Source: Leptotrichia wadei (GTDB taxonomy: Bacteria; Fusobacteriota; Fusobacteriia; Fusobacteriales; Leptotrichiaceae). Taken from it: a DNA stretch of 64,000 nucleotides. Every line of letters starts with the position of its first letter. Within the stretch, counting starts at the first letter, position 1. The stretch lies in the NCBI RefSeq assembly GCF_007990445.1, contig NZ_AP019841.1, positions 2,046,001 through 2,110,000 on the forward strand, given 5' to 3'. The position numbers and the translations under genes were made by a program. Below the pieces are notes generated by a model. It was not told the origin of the DNA and made no database searches. It was given only the letters and a program-made list of their open reading frames with translations. Shown here piece after piece: positions 18,601 to 25,833 of the stretch.

Positions 18601-20663
18601 AAACGCTGATTTTCAAATTGTAATTCACTTGCTTTTGCATTAACTGTCATATCCAAATTTGCCAAGTCATTAATTTTACCGTTAGCATGCAAATTTTTAT
18701 ACTTTCCCATATATTCGCCATAAGGGCTATGGATTTCATAAGTTCCAGAAAACTTATTATTTACACCATGAACCCTGGCTTCTGCAGTTGCAGGCAATTT
18801 TGCCTTGTCAAGCCCGTTAAAGTTATATCCATTAGCCCTTAATAACTTTGCAATATCAACTTCTTTTGGCAGATTAAGGGAGTATGAATGTTTCATATCG
18901 GAAGTTGTTGTCCCGTTTATATTCAATACTCCTCCGCCATTCATTCCTGCTGTCCCGCTTATTCTGTAATTTCCATTACGAATTCTTACCTTGACCTTTA
19001 TAGCTTTTATAAAAGGAACTGACAGATCCTTTACTCTTGCCTTAATTATTCCAGAACGAAGTACATTTTTACTGTTAAACTTCGCAACTAAATTGTCAAC
19101 ATCAGGACTAATTTTATAAGATTTTCCACCATAATTTACATTGAAGTATCCTCTGCTTCTTGTATTAACTACAACTGTCTGAGTTTTTGGATTTACTGTA
19201 TAATTTCCTCTCAGGACATTAGATCTTACTGTACCTGTTATAATATTTTTGGGAGAAATTTTTGCACTTCCTGTGATCTTTTTGATGTCAAAATCAGACC
19301 CAAGATTATTTAATACATAATCTCCTGACCCAGTTTTCTTTTTCAGGTCATACACAAATTTTCCAATTTTAACATCCTCATTTACTTTGAACCCTGAAAA
19401 CTCTTGATTAAATATAAATGATGTATCACTTAAAGTCAGCTTTTCATTTGTAATTTTCATATTAGTCTTTACATTTTGAAAATCAGAGTTTGAAATTCTT
19501 ATATTATCTGAAGAAAACTTACCGTCAAGCGTTCCCTTTTTACTCTTTGTATCGATATTTAATTCAAGATTTCCTGAAACTGCACCTTCAGCTTCAATTT
19601 TTGCATCTTTAATTATTTTGTAACGTGCAACTTGATCAAATGGAAGTTTATCTGCAACTAATTTCAAATTCATTTTTTGAGTCTGTATGAAATATGCCAT
19701 TGTCAAAGTTACTGGACTTTCACTCAATTTAGTATTTGCATTAACTGTAATTTTGTCCTTTTTCATATCAACTACAGCATTAACGCCTTCAATATCACCG
19801 TCAAAATCAACATAAGACAACTTTCCATTTTTAATTTTCAGGCTTCCTAGAGCATGTATTTTCTTTTCAATTTTATTCTGCTCCATTTTCAATGCACCTG
19901 TAAGTATTCCGCCTTTTGCCTTTATCATATCAACCTGTGCATATTGTCCCAGCTCCTCAGTTATTCTGACATTCTCAAAACCAAAATTAAGACGTGCATC
20001 CTTCCTTCTTATATCACTATTTTTTATTTTATCAAACATTGAGTAAATCGATTGCTTAGACTTTATCAATTGCTTCAATTCAACCTTTAGAATTTCAGTC
20101 GTTCCATCTTTATTCTTATTTCCAGAACCTTTCGCAAAAAGTGAAAAACCACGTGATTTTGCTACTTCTAGCCTTCCACTTACTTTTTTCAATGTTTTTC
20201 TTATTTTCTTGCTATAAGTTGTATCTGTAAAATTTAAAATTGAGTTATGAATATGCATTTTCCCAATTCTGCTTGTCGTGTCAAATGTCTTAGGTTTCTT
20301 TGGATCTTTTTTTATTACGTGAAAAATATTAAAATCTTCATTTTTTCTACGTTCCAAATTTACAGTTCCATTATACACATCAATTCTATTAAGCCTAGTC
20401 GGCATAAGAAGACTAATTCCAGCCGTAGTCTTTTTAGCATCAATAACTACATTTCCTGCAAGATCTTTAACTTTTAAGTTGTCAATCTGAATTTTATTAA
20501 ATCCAATCAACTTGACATTCCTAAATTCCACATTCAGTCCGCTGCTCTTCAAAATCGAAGTCAGCACGCCCCTAAAGTTTTTAGTTGAAATATAAAACTT
20601 TAGTGCAAATAAAGACATTAGAAGAAAAATAAATACAATCAAAGATCTCTTTATGTATTTCAT
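15699..20663 (-). CDS. tamB: Translocation and assembly module protein TamB (AsmA-like/DUF490)
   Basis: A 1654-residue protein. An N-terminal membrane anchor (residues 7-27) is followed by a very long series of beta-strands with repeated D/N-G-x patterns typical of AsmA-like bridge proteins, and a C-terminal TamB/DUF490 region from about residue 1300, including VRFVPSINGV-like, SNPEIRFSSSSGKTREEI and ISMLALNTLVG motifs. Such proteins span the periplasm and are implicated in barrel assembly and phospholipid transport. Residues ~636-760 and ~761-885 are a tandem duplication. GGAGG lies ~12 nt before the ATG, a long spacing. It is first in the tamB-bamA-lpxD order; no tamA is seen, so BamA may be its outer-membrane partner (inference). 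Confidence 0.92.
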   Translation of the reverse strand: MKYIKRSLIVFIFLLMSLFALKFYISTKNFRGVLTSILKSSGLNVEFRNVKLIGFNKIQIDNLKVKDLAGNVVIDAKKTTAGISLLMPTRLNRIDVYNGTVNLERRKNEDFNIFHVIKKDPKKPKTFDTTSRIGKMHIHNSILNFTDTTYSKKIRKTLKKVSGRLEVAKSRGFSLFAKGSGNKNKDGTTEILKVELKQLIKSKQSIYSMFDKIKNSDIRRKDARLNFGFENVRITEELGQYAQVDMIKAKGGILTGALKMEQNKIEKKIHALGSLKIKNGKLSYVDFDGDIEGVNAVVDMKKDKITVNANTKLSESPVTLTMAYFIQTQKMNLKLVADKLPFDQVARYKIIKDAKIEAEGAVSGNLELNIDTKSKKGTLDGKFSSDNIRISNSDFQNVKTNMKITNEKLTLSDTSFIFNQEFSGFKVNEDVKIGKFVYDLKKKTGSGDYVLNNLGSDFDIKKITGSAKISPKNIITGTVRSNVLRGNYTVNPKTQTVVVNTRSRGYFNVNYGGKSYKISPDVDNLVAKFNSKNVLRSGIIKARVKDLSVPFIKAIKVKVRIRNGNYRISGTAGMNGGGVLNINGTTTSDMKHSYSLNLPKEVDIAKLLRANGYNFNGLDKAKLPATAEARVHGVNNKFSGTYEIHSPYGEYMGKYKNLHANGKINDLANLDMTVNAKASELQFENQRLRNVTGNLEIKDNVVNIASIRSENLNASGRYDIKSGKMDINARLKNYMFTDNNLPSKMNVKIGTLNANLTGTADKLSGNYELYSPYGEYVVEYEKLHANGKINNLSKLDLTANAKMDELWLNYQRLKDVTANLELKDNVVNILSIKNENLNASGNYNLKTGNMNINAGLKDYMLYDTSPYKVNLKVKNLDANLKGTVNKLSGNITIPSAPTTIKSTYVGDTNAHISIKDGIMRFDDVTLRDNRLSGTYNLATGISDIGLALNEPDIPKLLEMKDLTFGTKSNLNLKGDLNNFNLEGQIAFGNMSFKTYKIPHIVADIKYSNGNIDKLFKYGTFDLQKLRFIGDNQETLFETQTKFDLANVNIDYQLEKQKFSLDSIQDLKDKGYSGDIDFGFMYRGSFDKFISGVKIKADSIKLSGFPVKNVDIDLQANEKSLNIGQFYLEYENNPLLLNGYVQFTPVKYNVSMLAKDFNLDFLGIDKNIAQAGGIANVDAIFSNEATTGHILLNNFNYKTKDQLTLVDNVNANIDLKNSKLIVNRLDGGYNGGTFKVTGDLDVPTIPADFMKTKRLELGKFELNADLNNVGLHYGTGIDFALSGNAIFTENRLFGDLVVNNAQIREIPDFNSSKANTTESQKAKKEQDKSIVEGIVEEVIDKIMKQYTINIGVQAGNNVKINIPNVSLVKNIKGTVKGSSEITYDDGQIGIDGEYGITKGSFSVNGNDFKIDGAEIRFVPSINGVTASVSDPFVVFDASTKVDGDRIEINVSGNVSNPEIRFSSSSGKTREEIISMLALNTLVGNSGKPGENGDNSVDGLVVAGSLVNTALNELFLSSVTGKIKDALGMSKFAVSTNVDRSNKTGEYSAATTLTLQDNLYKDKLFWNAAFKFPYQTSKSDEKNPIGYNAWLSYSVSNGLDLRAGGESFKRSSSSASMGNGSRINYYFGVDFSTKADTFGDILKKIFKKKKLDTLKK

Positions 20664-20796
20664 CTCACGTTTTTTACCTCCTCTTCTCTTTATTTTTTGA
20701 AAAGGATAATTATTTTCATTGTCCTAATTTCCATTTACGTTTTCTTTATTTTTTTCTTATGTTCAAATTTTATGTTCAAAGGAAAACATCTTTTTT

Positions 20797-20805
20797 ATTT
20801 TAGCA
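20797..20805 (-). promoter_or_regulatory. Possible extended -10 promoter of tamB
   Basis: On the minus strand TGCTAAAAT gives an extended -10 (TGC then TAAAAT) about 135 nt upstream of the tamB start codon. No good -35 is seen. A second TATAAT lies nearer to the insertion sequence, with its -35 region falling inside the IS end. Confidence 0.4.
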
Positions 20806-20862
20806 TAAATTTGCATAAAAATCTATTATTATATACGATTTTGACAGAGTAAAAAATATAGG

Positions 20863-20906
20863 GGCAGCCAAAATAACATAATAAAAATTTTGGGCTGTCT
20901 TTTTTA
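20863..20906 (+). terminator. Hairpin inside the left end of the insertion sequence
   Basis: CAGCC-AAAAT pairs with ATTTT-GGCTG with one mismatch, and a T-rich run follows on the plus strand. It would stop transcription entering the element from the left (antisense to the transposase), and overlaps the transposase stop region. Confidence 0.5.
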
Positions 20907-22247
20907 AATCATTCTGCTTTGTGATATTTCCTTCAGAACTTCCCTTATCAGACTTTCTCCTCCTCTTAAATATGGAATATTTGTCCCTTTTCCTGCTTCG
21001 CTAATAATATCTGGCAAACAACTTGTTTCTATTACTTTTTCCATTGAGCCCACTCTTGTCCCATTAAAATACAGTTTGTGAGCCTTGTCCCTGTCCTTGC
21101 CGTAGTTTGCAAAGAAAGTGTGGTATATTGCTCTTCTCTTTATCTTTTTTCTTGAAAAGGCTTTTGGTCTGCTTGAAAGGAATCTTGAGCATTCATGGGA
21201 TACAAGAGGTTCTGTCCTTGACCCTATGTAATCTTTTTCTGTATAGATTCTTCTTATCTTTTCATACTGGTTAAGCAGCATCTTCATTTGATCTTTTCTT
21301 CTCTGGCTTATATTTTCTTTTTCCTTAAAAGTTTCATAAAAGTTTTCAAGTTCTGTAAAATTATCTTTCTCAAGCCATTTGTAAAGGTTTTTTGATATTT
21401 CCTTATCCCTTTTGGAAATCTCGCCTATGGCTTTTACCAGATGAAACTTGTCATAAATATGTACCGGCTTGTAAATTCTAAGCTCTCCTACGAAGCTGTC
21501 TATCCATTTTCCGCCATCAGAGTTCACAATCAGTTTTTTCTTATCCATACTGTATCTTTTTTCAAGATAGTTAAGCACATACTCCGACACTTCCTCAAGC
21601 GATACAGATGTAGGGAACATTACTGTATGCTTGTCAATGAGCTTGTTCCTGTCCTTGCAGACTTTCTCAATTCCACGATGTATAGCAACCATCCTCATAT
21701 ATGTATTTCTGCTTCTTCTGCATTTCATATGGTCTTCATCAATTTCCATATACACTGGCGAATCATCATCCTTTTCAAACCTTCCAATATCAAGTTTTGG
21801 CATTTCAAAAGAATTGACAAGATTATACACGGTAGCTTTTGAAACAGCATAAGTCTTTGCAACAAATGAAGCTGCAGTATGCTGATATTCAAAAAGTATG
21901 GTAAAAATCAGCTCCTCAGAAAGCCGTCTGTACCGTTTAAGTCCAATTTTTTCATCAATGTAGTAGTAAACGCCTGTTTTCTTATCTACATATTTTCGAC
22001 GTTCAAAAGTTACATATCCAAAAGCAGTAGTGACAGTTCTTTTGACAAACCCTTTACTTTTAAATCTATTCTTTCTTTCATTGGAATAAAAAAAGTTGTC
22101 ATCAACTTTTTTAACATAAACTCTAAACAGTATTTCAAAAGCCTTTATGATAAATAGTTTAAATTGTTGCTCAAACGAAAGTTTGAAGGAAAAAATATTT
22201 TTAAAAAAAGTCTTTACAATTGAATAAAAATCTGATATTCTAATCAT
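20904..22247 (-). CDS. ISLre2 family (UPF0236-type) transposase
   Basis: About 447 residues from the ATG at 22247, which has GGTGG 8 nt upstream; an in-frame GTG at 22259 is less likely. The sequence matches the ISLre2/UPF0236 family by its features: an N-terminal region with a zinc-free Arg/Lys-rich RTVTTAFGYVTFERRKYVDK segment, a helix-turn-helix-like block (AASFVAKTYAVSKATVYNLV), acidic catalytic candidates in PVYMEIDEDH and IVNSDGGKWID, and a C-terminal REPLVSHECSRFLSSR-like region. No frameshift or stop interrupts it, so the element may be active. Confidence 0.88.
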   Translation of the reverse strand: MIRISDFYSIVKTFFKNIFSFKLSFEQQFKLFIIKAFEILFRVYVKKVDDNFFYSNERKNRFKSKGFVKRTVTTAFGYVTFERRKYVDKKTGVYYYIDEKIGLKRYRRLSEELIFTILFEYQHTAASFVAKTYAVSKATVYNLVNSFEMPKLDIGRFEKDDDSPVYMEIDEDHMKCRRSRNTYMRMVAIHRGIEKVCKDRNKLIDKHTVMFPTSVSLEEVSEYVLNYLEKRYSMDKKKLIVNSDGGKWIDSFVGELRIYKPVHIYDKFHLVKAIGEISKRDKEISKNLYKWLEKDNFTELENFYETFKEKENISQRRKDQMKMLLNQYEKIRRIYTEKDYIGSRTEPLVSHECSRFLSSRPKAFSRKKIKRRAIYHTFFANYGKDRDKAHKLYFNGTRVGSMEKVIETSCLPDIISEAGKGTNIPYLRGGESLIREVLKEISQSRMI

Positions 22248-22260
22248 AGAGGAAACCACC

Positions 22261-22672
22261 TTTCAATAGGATTGAGGGATTATATTGTAACTGGTTTCCT
22301 CTTTTTTGTTAATTAAAAATTTGATTAAATTTATTTGCCCCTATATTTTTTACTCTGTCATACGATTTTTTCACTTAGAAAAAACTAAACTTGCCAATAT
22401 AGCCTATTTTTCTAACTCAATTATAAAAAAAAATAAATATTAAATATATTTGCTATTTTAAGAAAAAACTTTTATTTCCAAAATAAATCTATTGACTTTT
22501 TATATAACACATGTTATATTATCTATACTTAAAATTTTAAAAGTAAAAATTATAAAAACAAAATAATAACATTTATAGATTATTTATAAAAAAATGAGAA
22601 AAAATTGAAATTTAGAAATGTATATTATTTAAATTTTATAAATAACTATAAAATAAAGATAAGGAGAAAATT
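22261..22672. other. Intergenic region: IS end, promoter and long leader
   Basis: After the IS end at 22360 there is AT-rich sequence, then the promoter at 22492-22520 and a ~145-nt leader of unknown structure before the FadL-type gene. No small gene is supported. Confidence 0.5.
22492..22520 (+). promoter_or_regulatory. Sigma-70 promoter with embedded palindrome, upstream of the FadL-type gene
   Basis: TTGACT (22492-22497), 17-bp spacer, TATATT (22515-22520). An inverted repeat ATATAAC-ACAT-GTTATAT (22502-22519) fills the spacer and overlaps the -10, the position expected for a repressor operator. Confidence 0.7.
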
Positions 22673-23965
22673 ATGAAATTAAAAATAGCCATTTTATCAG
22701 TTTTAACTGCAATTTTTGCAAATGCAGCAAGTATTGACTATTTGTCAAATAATTCAGCCTCATACTTTCAAAACCCATCTCAAACAGGAAAAATTTCTGT
22801 AGAAGGCGCCTTTTATAATCCAGCAGGAACCGCTTTTTTAGATGATGGAACTTACATTAATGCAAATTTACAAAATTCAATGATTGATGAATCAATGACA
22901 TTAAATGGAAAAAAATTAAAATCACATAGATATGCAGGAGCACCTTCATTTAACCTTTTATACAAAAAGAATAATTACTCACTTTTTGGGAATCTAAGCG
23001 TTATCGCAGGTGGAGCTACTCTTCGTTATAACGATGGAGTTGCTGGAATTGAACTGGCTGGAGAAACTTTTAACAATATTACAGGAGGAAGGCTTGGAGC
23101 AAAAGTTACAAAAAACCGTTTTACAGGACAAAACCGTTACTATCAGCTAATGCTTGGAAGTGCCTATAAATTCAATGATACCTTCTCAATGTCAGGTGGT
23201 CTTAAATACGTTTATGCCCACAGAAAATTAGATGGAGAAGCTCAATATGATTATAATCCGCTTGTGGGAGCAGCTATTGGTCTTAATAAAAATTATTTAT
23301 CAATGAATTCAAAACGTAATGCCGAAGGAATTGGAGGAATTATTGGATTTGACTATAAACCTACTGATACTTTGAATTTTGCAGTAAAATATGAAACACC
23401 TGTAAAATTAAAATTTAAGTCAAAAGCTCAGGAAAATAATAAAATGCTGCTTGCAGGACGACCTTTGGGAATTTCATTCTTTTATCCGGAATATGCAGAT
23501 GGAGTTAATTTAAGACGTGATTTGCCAGGAGTTTTGGCATTAGGAGTTTCAAAAGATGTAAACAAATGGACTTTTTCTGGCGGATACACACATTACTTCA
23601 ACAAAGCTGCAAAAATAGACAGATTTAAATATAATGACGGATATGAAGTAAATTTTGGAGCAGATTACAGAATTAATGACAAATTTACTTGGCATGCTGG
23701 ATTCAACTATGCAGATACTGGAGCCAAAAAAGAATCATTCTCTGACGTGGAATATGCAATAAATTCACAAATTTATGCAACTGGACTTACCTACAAGCCA
23801 ACAGAATCTTCAGAATGGAAATTTGGACTAGCACACGTAAATTTCAATTCTGCCAACGGAAAACGTGAAAAAACTTCACTTCCAGGAATTACTATTGATA
23901 AATCAAAAGTAAAATATGATAAAAATGTAAATGTATTCACAGTTGGATATACACATAAATTTTAG
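22673..23965 (+). CDS. FadL/OmpP1/TodX-type outer membrane transport protein
   Basis: A 430-residue outer-membrane protein. The signal peptide MKLKIAILSVLTAIFANA is followed by SIDYLSNNSASYFQNPSQTG, which fits the N-terminal hatch of FadL-type channels where an Asn-Pro-Ala motif (YNPAGTAFL here) is typical. The rest alternates barrel strands, with FDYKPTDTLNFAVKYETPVKLKF matching the conserved FadL strand. It ends VFTVGYTHKF, with a terminal Phe. Such channels take up fatty acids or other hydrophobic compounds; the substrate here is unknown. AAGGAG precedes the ATG. It is transcribed away from the IS, with its own promoter. Confidence 0.88.
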   Translation: MKLKIAILSVLTAIFANAASIDYLSNNSASYFQNPSQTGKISVEGAFYNPAGTAFLDDGTYINANLQNSMIDESMTLNGKKLKSHRYAGAPSFNLLYKKNNYSLFGNLSVIAGGATLRYNDGVAGIELAGETFNNITGGRLGAKVTKNRFTGQNRYYQLMLGSAYKFNDTFSMSGGLKYVYAHRKLDGEAQYDYNPLVGAAIGLNKNYLSMNSKRNAEGIGGIIGFDYKPTDTLNFAVKYETPVKLKFKSKAQENNKMLLAGRPLGISFFYPEYADGVNLRRDLPGVLALGVSKDVNKWTFSGGYTHYFNKAAKIDRFKYNDGYEVNFGADYRINDKFTWHAGFNYADTGAKKESFSDVEYAINSQIYATGLTYKPTESSEWKFGLAHVNFNSANGKREKTSLPGITIDKSKVKYDKNVNVFTVGYTHKF

Positions 23966-24082
23966 AATTTAAACTTCTCTAATTTTTATGATAATAATCG
24001 CAAAAATCATAATCTATTATAAAATAAAAATTAGTCATTAGACTTGTTCAATTTAGAATTTAACAAAATAAATATTCTAAAG

Positions 24083-24102
24083 CAAGGGATCTTGACCTTT
24101 TG
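24083..24102. repeat. Family A intergenic hairpin (degenerate copy)
   Basis: CAAGGGATCTTGACCTTTTG, preceded by AATATTCTAAAG. The surrounding ~100 bp, bordered by GACTTGTTCAAT and ATTGAACAGATC, resemble the flanks of the copy at 13263. Confidence 0.55.
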
Positions 24103-24195
24103 TTAAGTAAAAAAAATTAAGTTATTGAACAGATCTTTTTGGCTATTTTTTATTTTTACTTTAAATTATTTTCACAAATTCAGATAAATTATAAA

Positions 24196-24298
24196 CTACT
24201 AAATCTCATTTAAAAAACAAAAATTATATTTTAGATTGCTTGCTATTTTTAACTTTTGCCAAAAATTCATAATTAATTCGCTATTTAAATGTGAATAA
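24196..24298. repeat. Family B MITE-like unit (two-ended copy)
   Basis: The left end CTACTAAATCTCATTTAAA and right end TTTAAATGTGAATA form imperfect terminal inverted repeats. The interior (AACAAAAATTATATTTTA and AAAAATTCATAATTAATTCG) matches the copy at 59018-59128. Confidence 0.65.
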
Positions 24299-24429
24299 AA
24301 AAGAAAAAGTAAAAAAATAAATAGAAAAAACTTCTAATTTATGTTACACTTTAAAAGTAAAAAATTTTAACAATATCTAGCAAGAAGTCTCCCTCTTCTA
24401 CAAGAGGGAGATGAATTGCTGAACATAAC

Positions 24430-24458
24430 TTGAAATAATAATTATTATATGGTATAAT
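24430..24458 (+). promoter_or_regulatory. Near-consensus promoter inside the IS605-type remnant
   Basis: TTGAAA (24430-24435), 17-bp spacer, TATAAT (24453-24458). The predicted start near 24465 is just before the omegaRNA-like segment and ~120 nt upstream of the M24 peptidase start codon. Confidence 0.75.
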
Positions 24459-24469
24459 ACTCGTACATC

Positions 24470-24566
24470 AGGGCAGGGACTGCCCAAAGAGCTTGGTAAA
24501 TATATTTGGCTAACAGAAGCAGATACTTCCCAAGAAGCTCACACTTCTAAAGTGGGAGTAGTTCAC
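24470..24566 (+). ncRNA. omegaRNA-like segment of the remnant element
   Basis: About 97 nt aligning with the right end of the tnpB element (39094-39192, read on the minus strand) with few differences and ending GGGAGTAGTTCAC. The terminal hairpin keeps pairing through paired changes (CACTT/AAGTG here, TGCTT/AAGCG there). In IS605-type elements this region encodes the guide-RNA scaffold of TnpB; activity here is inferred only. Confidence 0.55.
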
Positions 24567-24584
24567 TAAAAAAGAGGGAGAAAC

Positions 24585-25661
24585 ATGGAAAAAAGAACTG
24601 AAAAATTATCAAGAATTTTAAATGAACTGAATATTGACGGATTATTTATTACAGATTTGTATAATATTCGATATTTTACTGGATTTACAGGGACTACTGG
24701 AGTTGCTCTTGCGACAAAAAATGGAAACTTTTTCTTTTCAGATTTTAGATATAAAGCACAAGCCACTAAGCAAGTTACTGAAATGGGATTTGAATTTGTG
24801 GAAGTTTCTCGTGGTTCGCTTCAGACAGTTGGAGAATATATAAAGAAATTTGGACTGAAAAATGTCGGATTTGAAGATATTAACGTTTCATTCTCGCTTT
24901 ATCAGACAATTAAAGATATTTTCAAAGTGGAATTAGTTCCTGTTGGAAATAAACTTGTGATGGAAAGAATGGTAAAATCTGATGAAGAAATTGCTCTTAT
25001 TAAAAAAGCAGTAGAAATTAGTGATGTGGCATTTTCAGAAGCCTTAAAAATTATAAAGGAAGGTGTTTCTGAAAAGGAAGTTTCTTCATATATGGAATAT
25101 ATTCAAAGAAAATTAGGAGCAGATGACCGTTCATTTACAACAATTTTTGCCAGCGGTTACCGTTCAGCTATGCCCCATGGAGTTGCTTCTGACAAAAAAA
25201 TTCAAAAGGAAGAATTTATTACAATGGATTTTGGAGCATATTATGAAGGATATGTGTCAGATATAACAAGAACTGTTTATTATGGAAATAATATTACAGA
25301 TAGACACAAGGAAATTTACAATACTGTTCTAGAAGCTCAATTACTGGGAATAGAAACAATAAAAGAGGGTGTAATGTCAGATGAAGTTGATAAAGTTGTT
25401 AGAAATTTCTTTAATGAAAAAGGATATGGCAAATATTTTGGACACGGATTAGGACATGGAATTGGTGCTGAAATTCACGAATTGCCTTACTTATCTTCTG
25501 CTTCTCAAATTGAATTAAAGGAAAATATGGTCGTTACTTCTGAACCTGGGCTTTATTTTGACGGATGGGGCGGAGTCAGAATTGAAGATGATGTAGTAGT
25601 TAAAAAAGATGGAAGAGAAGTATTAAATAAGAGCAACAAGGAACTAATTATCCTATCTTAA
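24585..25661 (+). CDS. M24 family metallopeptidase (Xaa-Pro aminopeptidase/dipeptidase type)
   Basis: A 358-residue cytoplasmic peptidase of the size of the shorter PepP/PepQ-like enzymes. It would remove residues next to proline at peptide N-termini. Residues 1-125 form the creatinase N-domain (FITDLYNIRYFTGFTG). The C-domain keeps the dimetal ligands: Asp in MDFGAYYEGYVSDITRTV (two Asp), His in GHGLGHGIG, Glu in TSEPGLYF and Glu in VRIEDDV. GGGAG lies 7 nt before the ATG. The whole upstream region is an IS605-type remnant whose promoter probably drives the gene. Distinguishing aminopeptidase from dipeptidase activity is not possible by eye. Confidence 0.92.
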   Translation: MEKRTEKLSRILNELNIDGLFITDLYNIRYFTGFTGTTGVALATKNGNFFFSDFRYKAQATKQVTEMGFEFVEVSRGSLQTVGEYIKKFGLKNVGFEDINVSFSLYQTIKDIFKVELVPVGNKLVMERMVKSDEEIALIKKAVEISDVAFSEALKIIKEGVSEKEVSSYMEYIQRKLGADDRSFTTIFASGYRSAMPHGVASDKKIQKEEFITMDFGAYYEGYVSDITRTVYYGNNITDRHKEIYNTVLEAQLLGIETIKEGVMSDEVDKVVRNFFNEKGYGKYFGHGLGHGIGAEIHELPYLSSASQIELKENMVVTSEPGLYFDGWGGVRIEDDVVVKKDGREVLNKSNKELIILS

Positions 25662-25700
25662 TTTCTAATATCAAATCTCAAAAATAATATTTTTTTAAAA

Positions 25701-25720
25701 CAAGGGGTCTTAACCCCTTG
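25701..25720. repeat. Family A intergenic hairpin
   Basis: CAAGGGGTCTTAACCCCTTG, a perfect stem between two convergent genes (M24 peptidase and EamA exporter), followed by CTAAATAATATTTG. Confidence 0.8.
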
Positions 25721-25833
25721 CTAAATAATATTTGTAGCTATAATTTAAATTGAAATACTAGAACTAATTAATCTCTTTTCGGATGATTTTTAATTAATTA
25801 ACTAAAATTCAAAATCCATAACAAATCTTTATA

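Larger units (their letters stand above)
20842..22360 (-). mobile_element. ISLre2-type insertion sequence
   Basis: A 1519-bp element bounded by ~25-bp inverted repeats beginning TGACAGAGTAAAAAATATAG (20842-20866 and 22336-22360, nearly perfect). TACGATTT flanks both sides (20834-20841 and 22361-22368), a direct target duplication of at least 8 bp that is 10 bp (ATACGATTTT) if the terminal T/A pair is excluded. One transposase gene fills it. The intact repeats and duplication suggest a recent, unrearranged insertion between the tamB operon and the FadL-type gene. Confidence 0.9.
23966..24379. other. Intergenic region packed with repeats
   Basis: No gene is seen between the FadL-type stop and the IS605-type remnant. 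It holds a degenerate family A hairpin (24083-24102) and a family B MITE-like unit (24196-24298). Confidence 0.6.
24380..24566 (+). mobile_element. tnpB-less IS200/IS605-type remnant (PATE/MITE-like)
   Basis: The left part (24380-24412) carries a hairpin CTCCCTCTT/AAGAGGGAG and the same GCAAGAAGTCTCC...GATGAATTGC sequence as the left end of the tnpB element at 40.46 kb. The right part (24470-24566) matches the right end at 39.1 kb almost base for base. Only ~60 nt, containing a promoter, separates them. No transposase remains, so it would have to be mobilised in trans. Confidence 0.85.
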
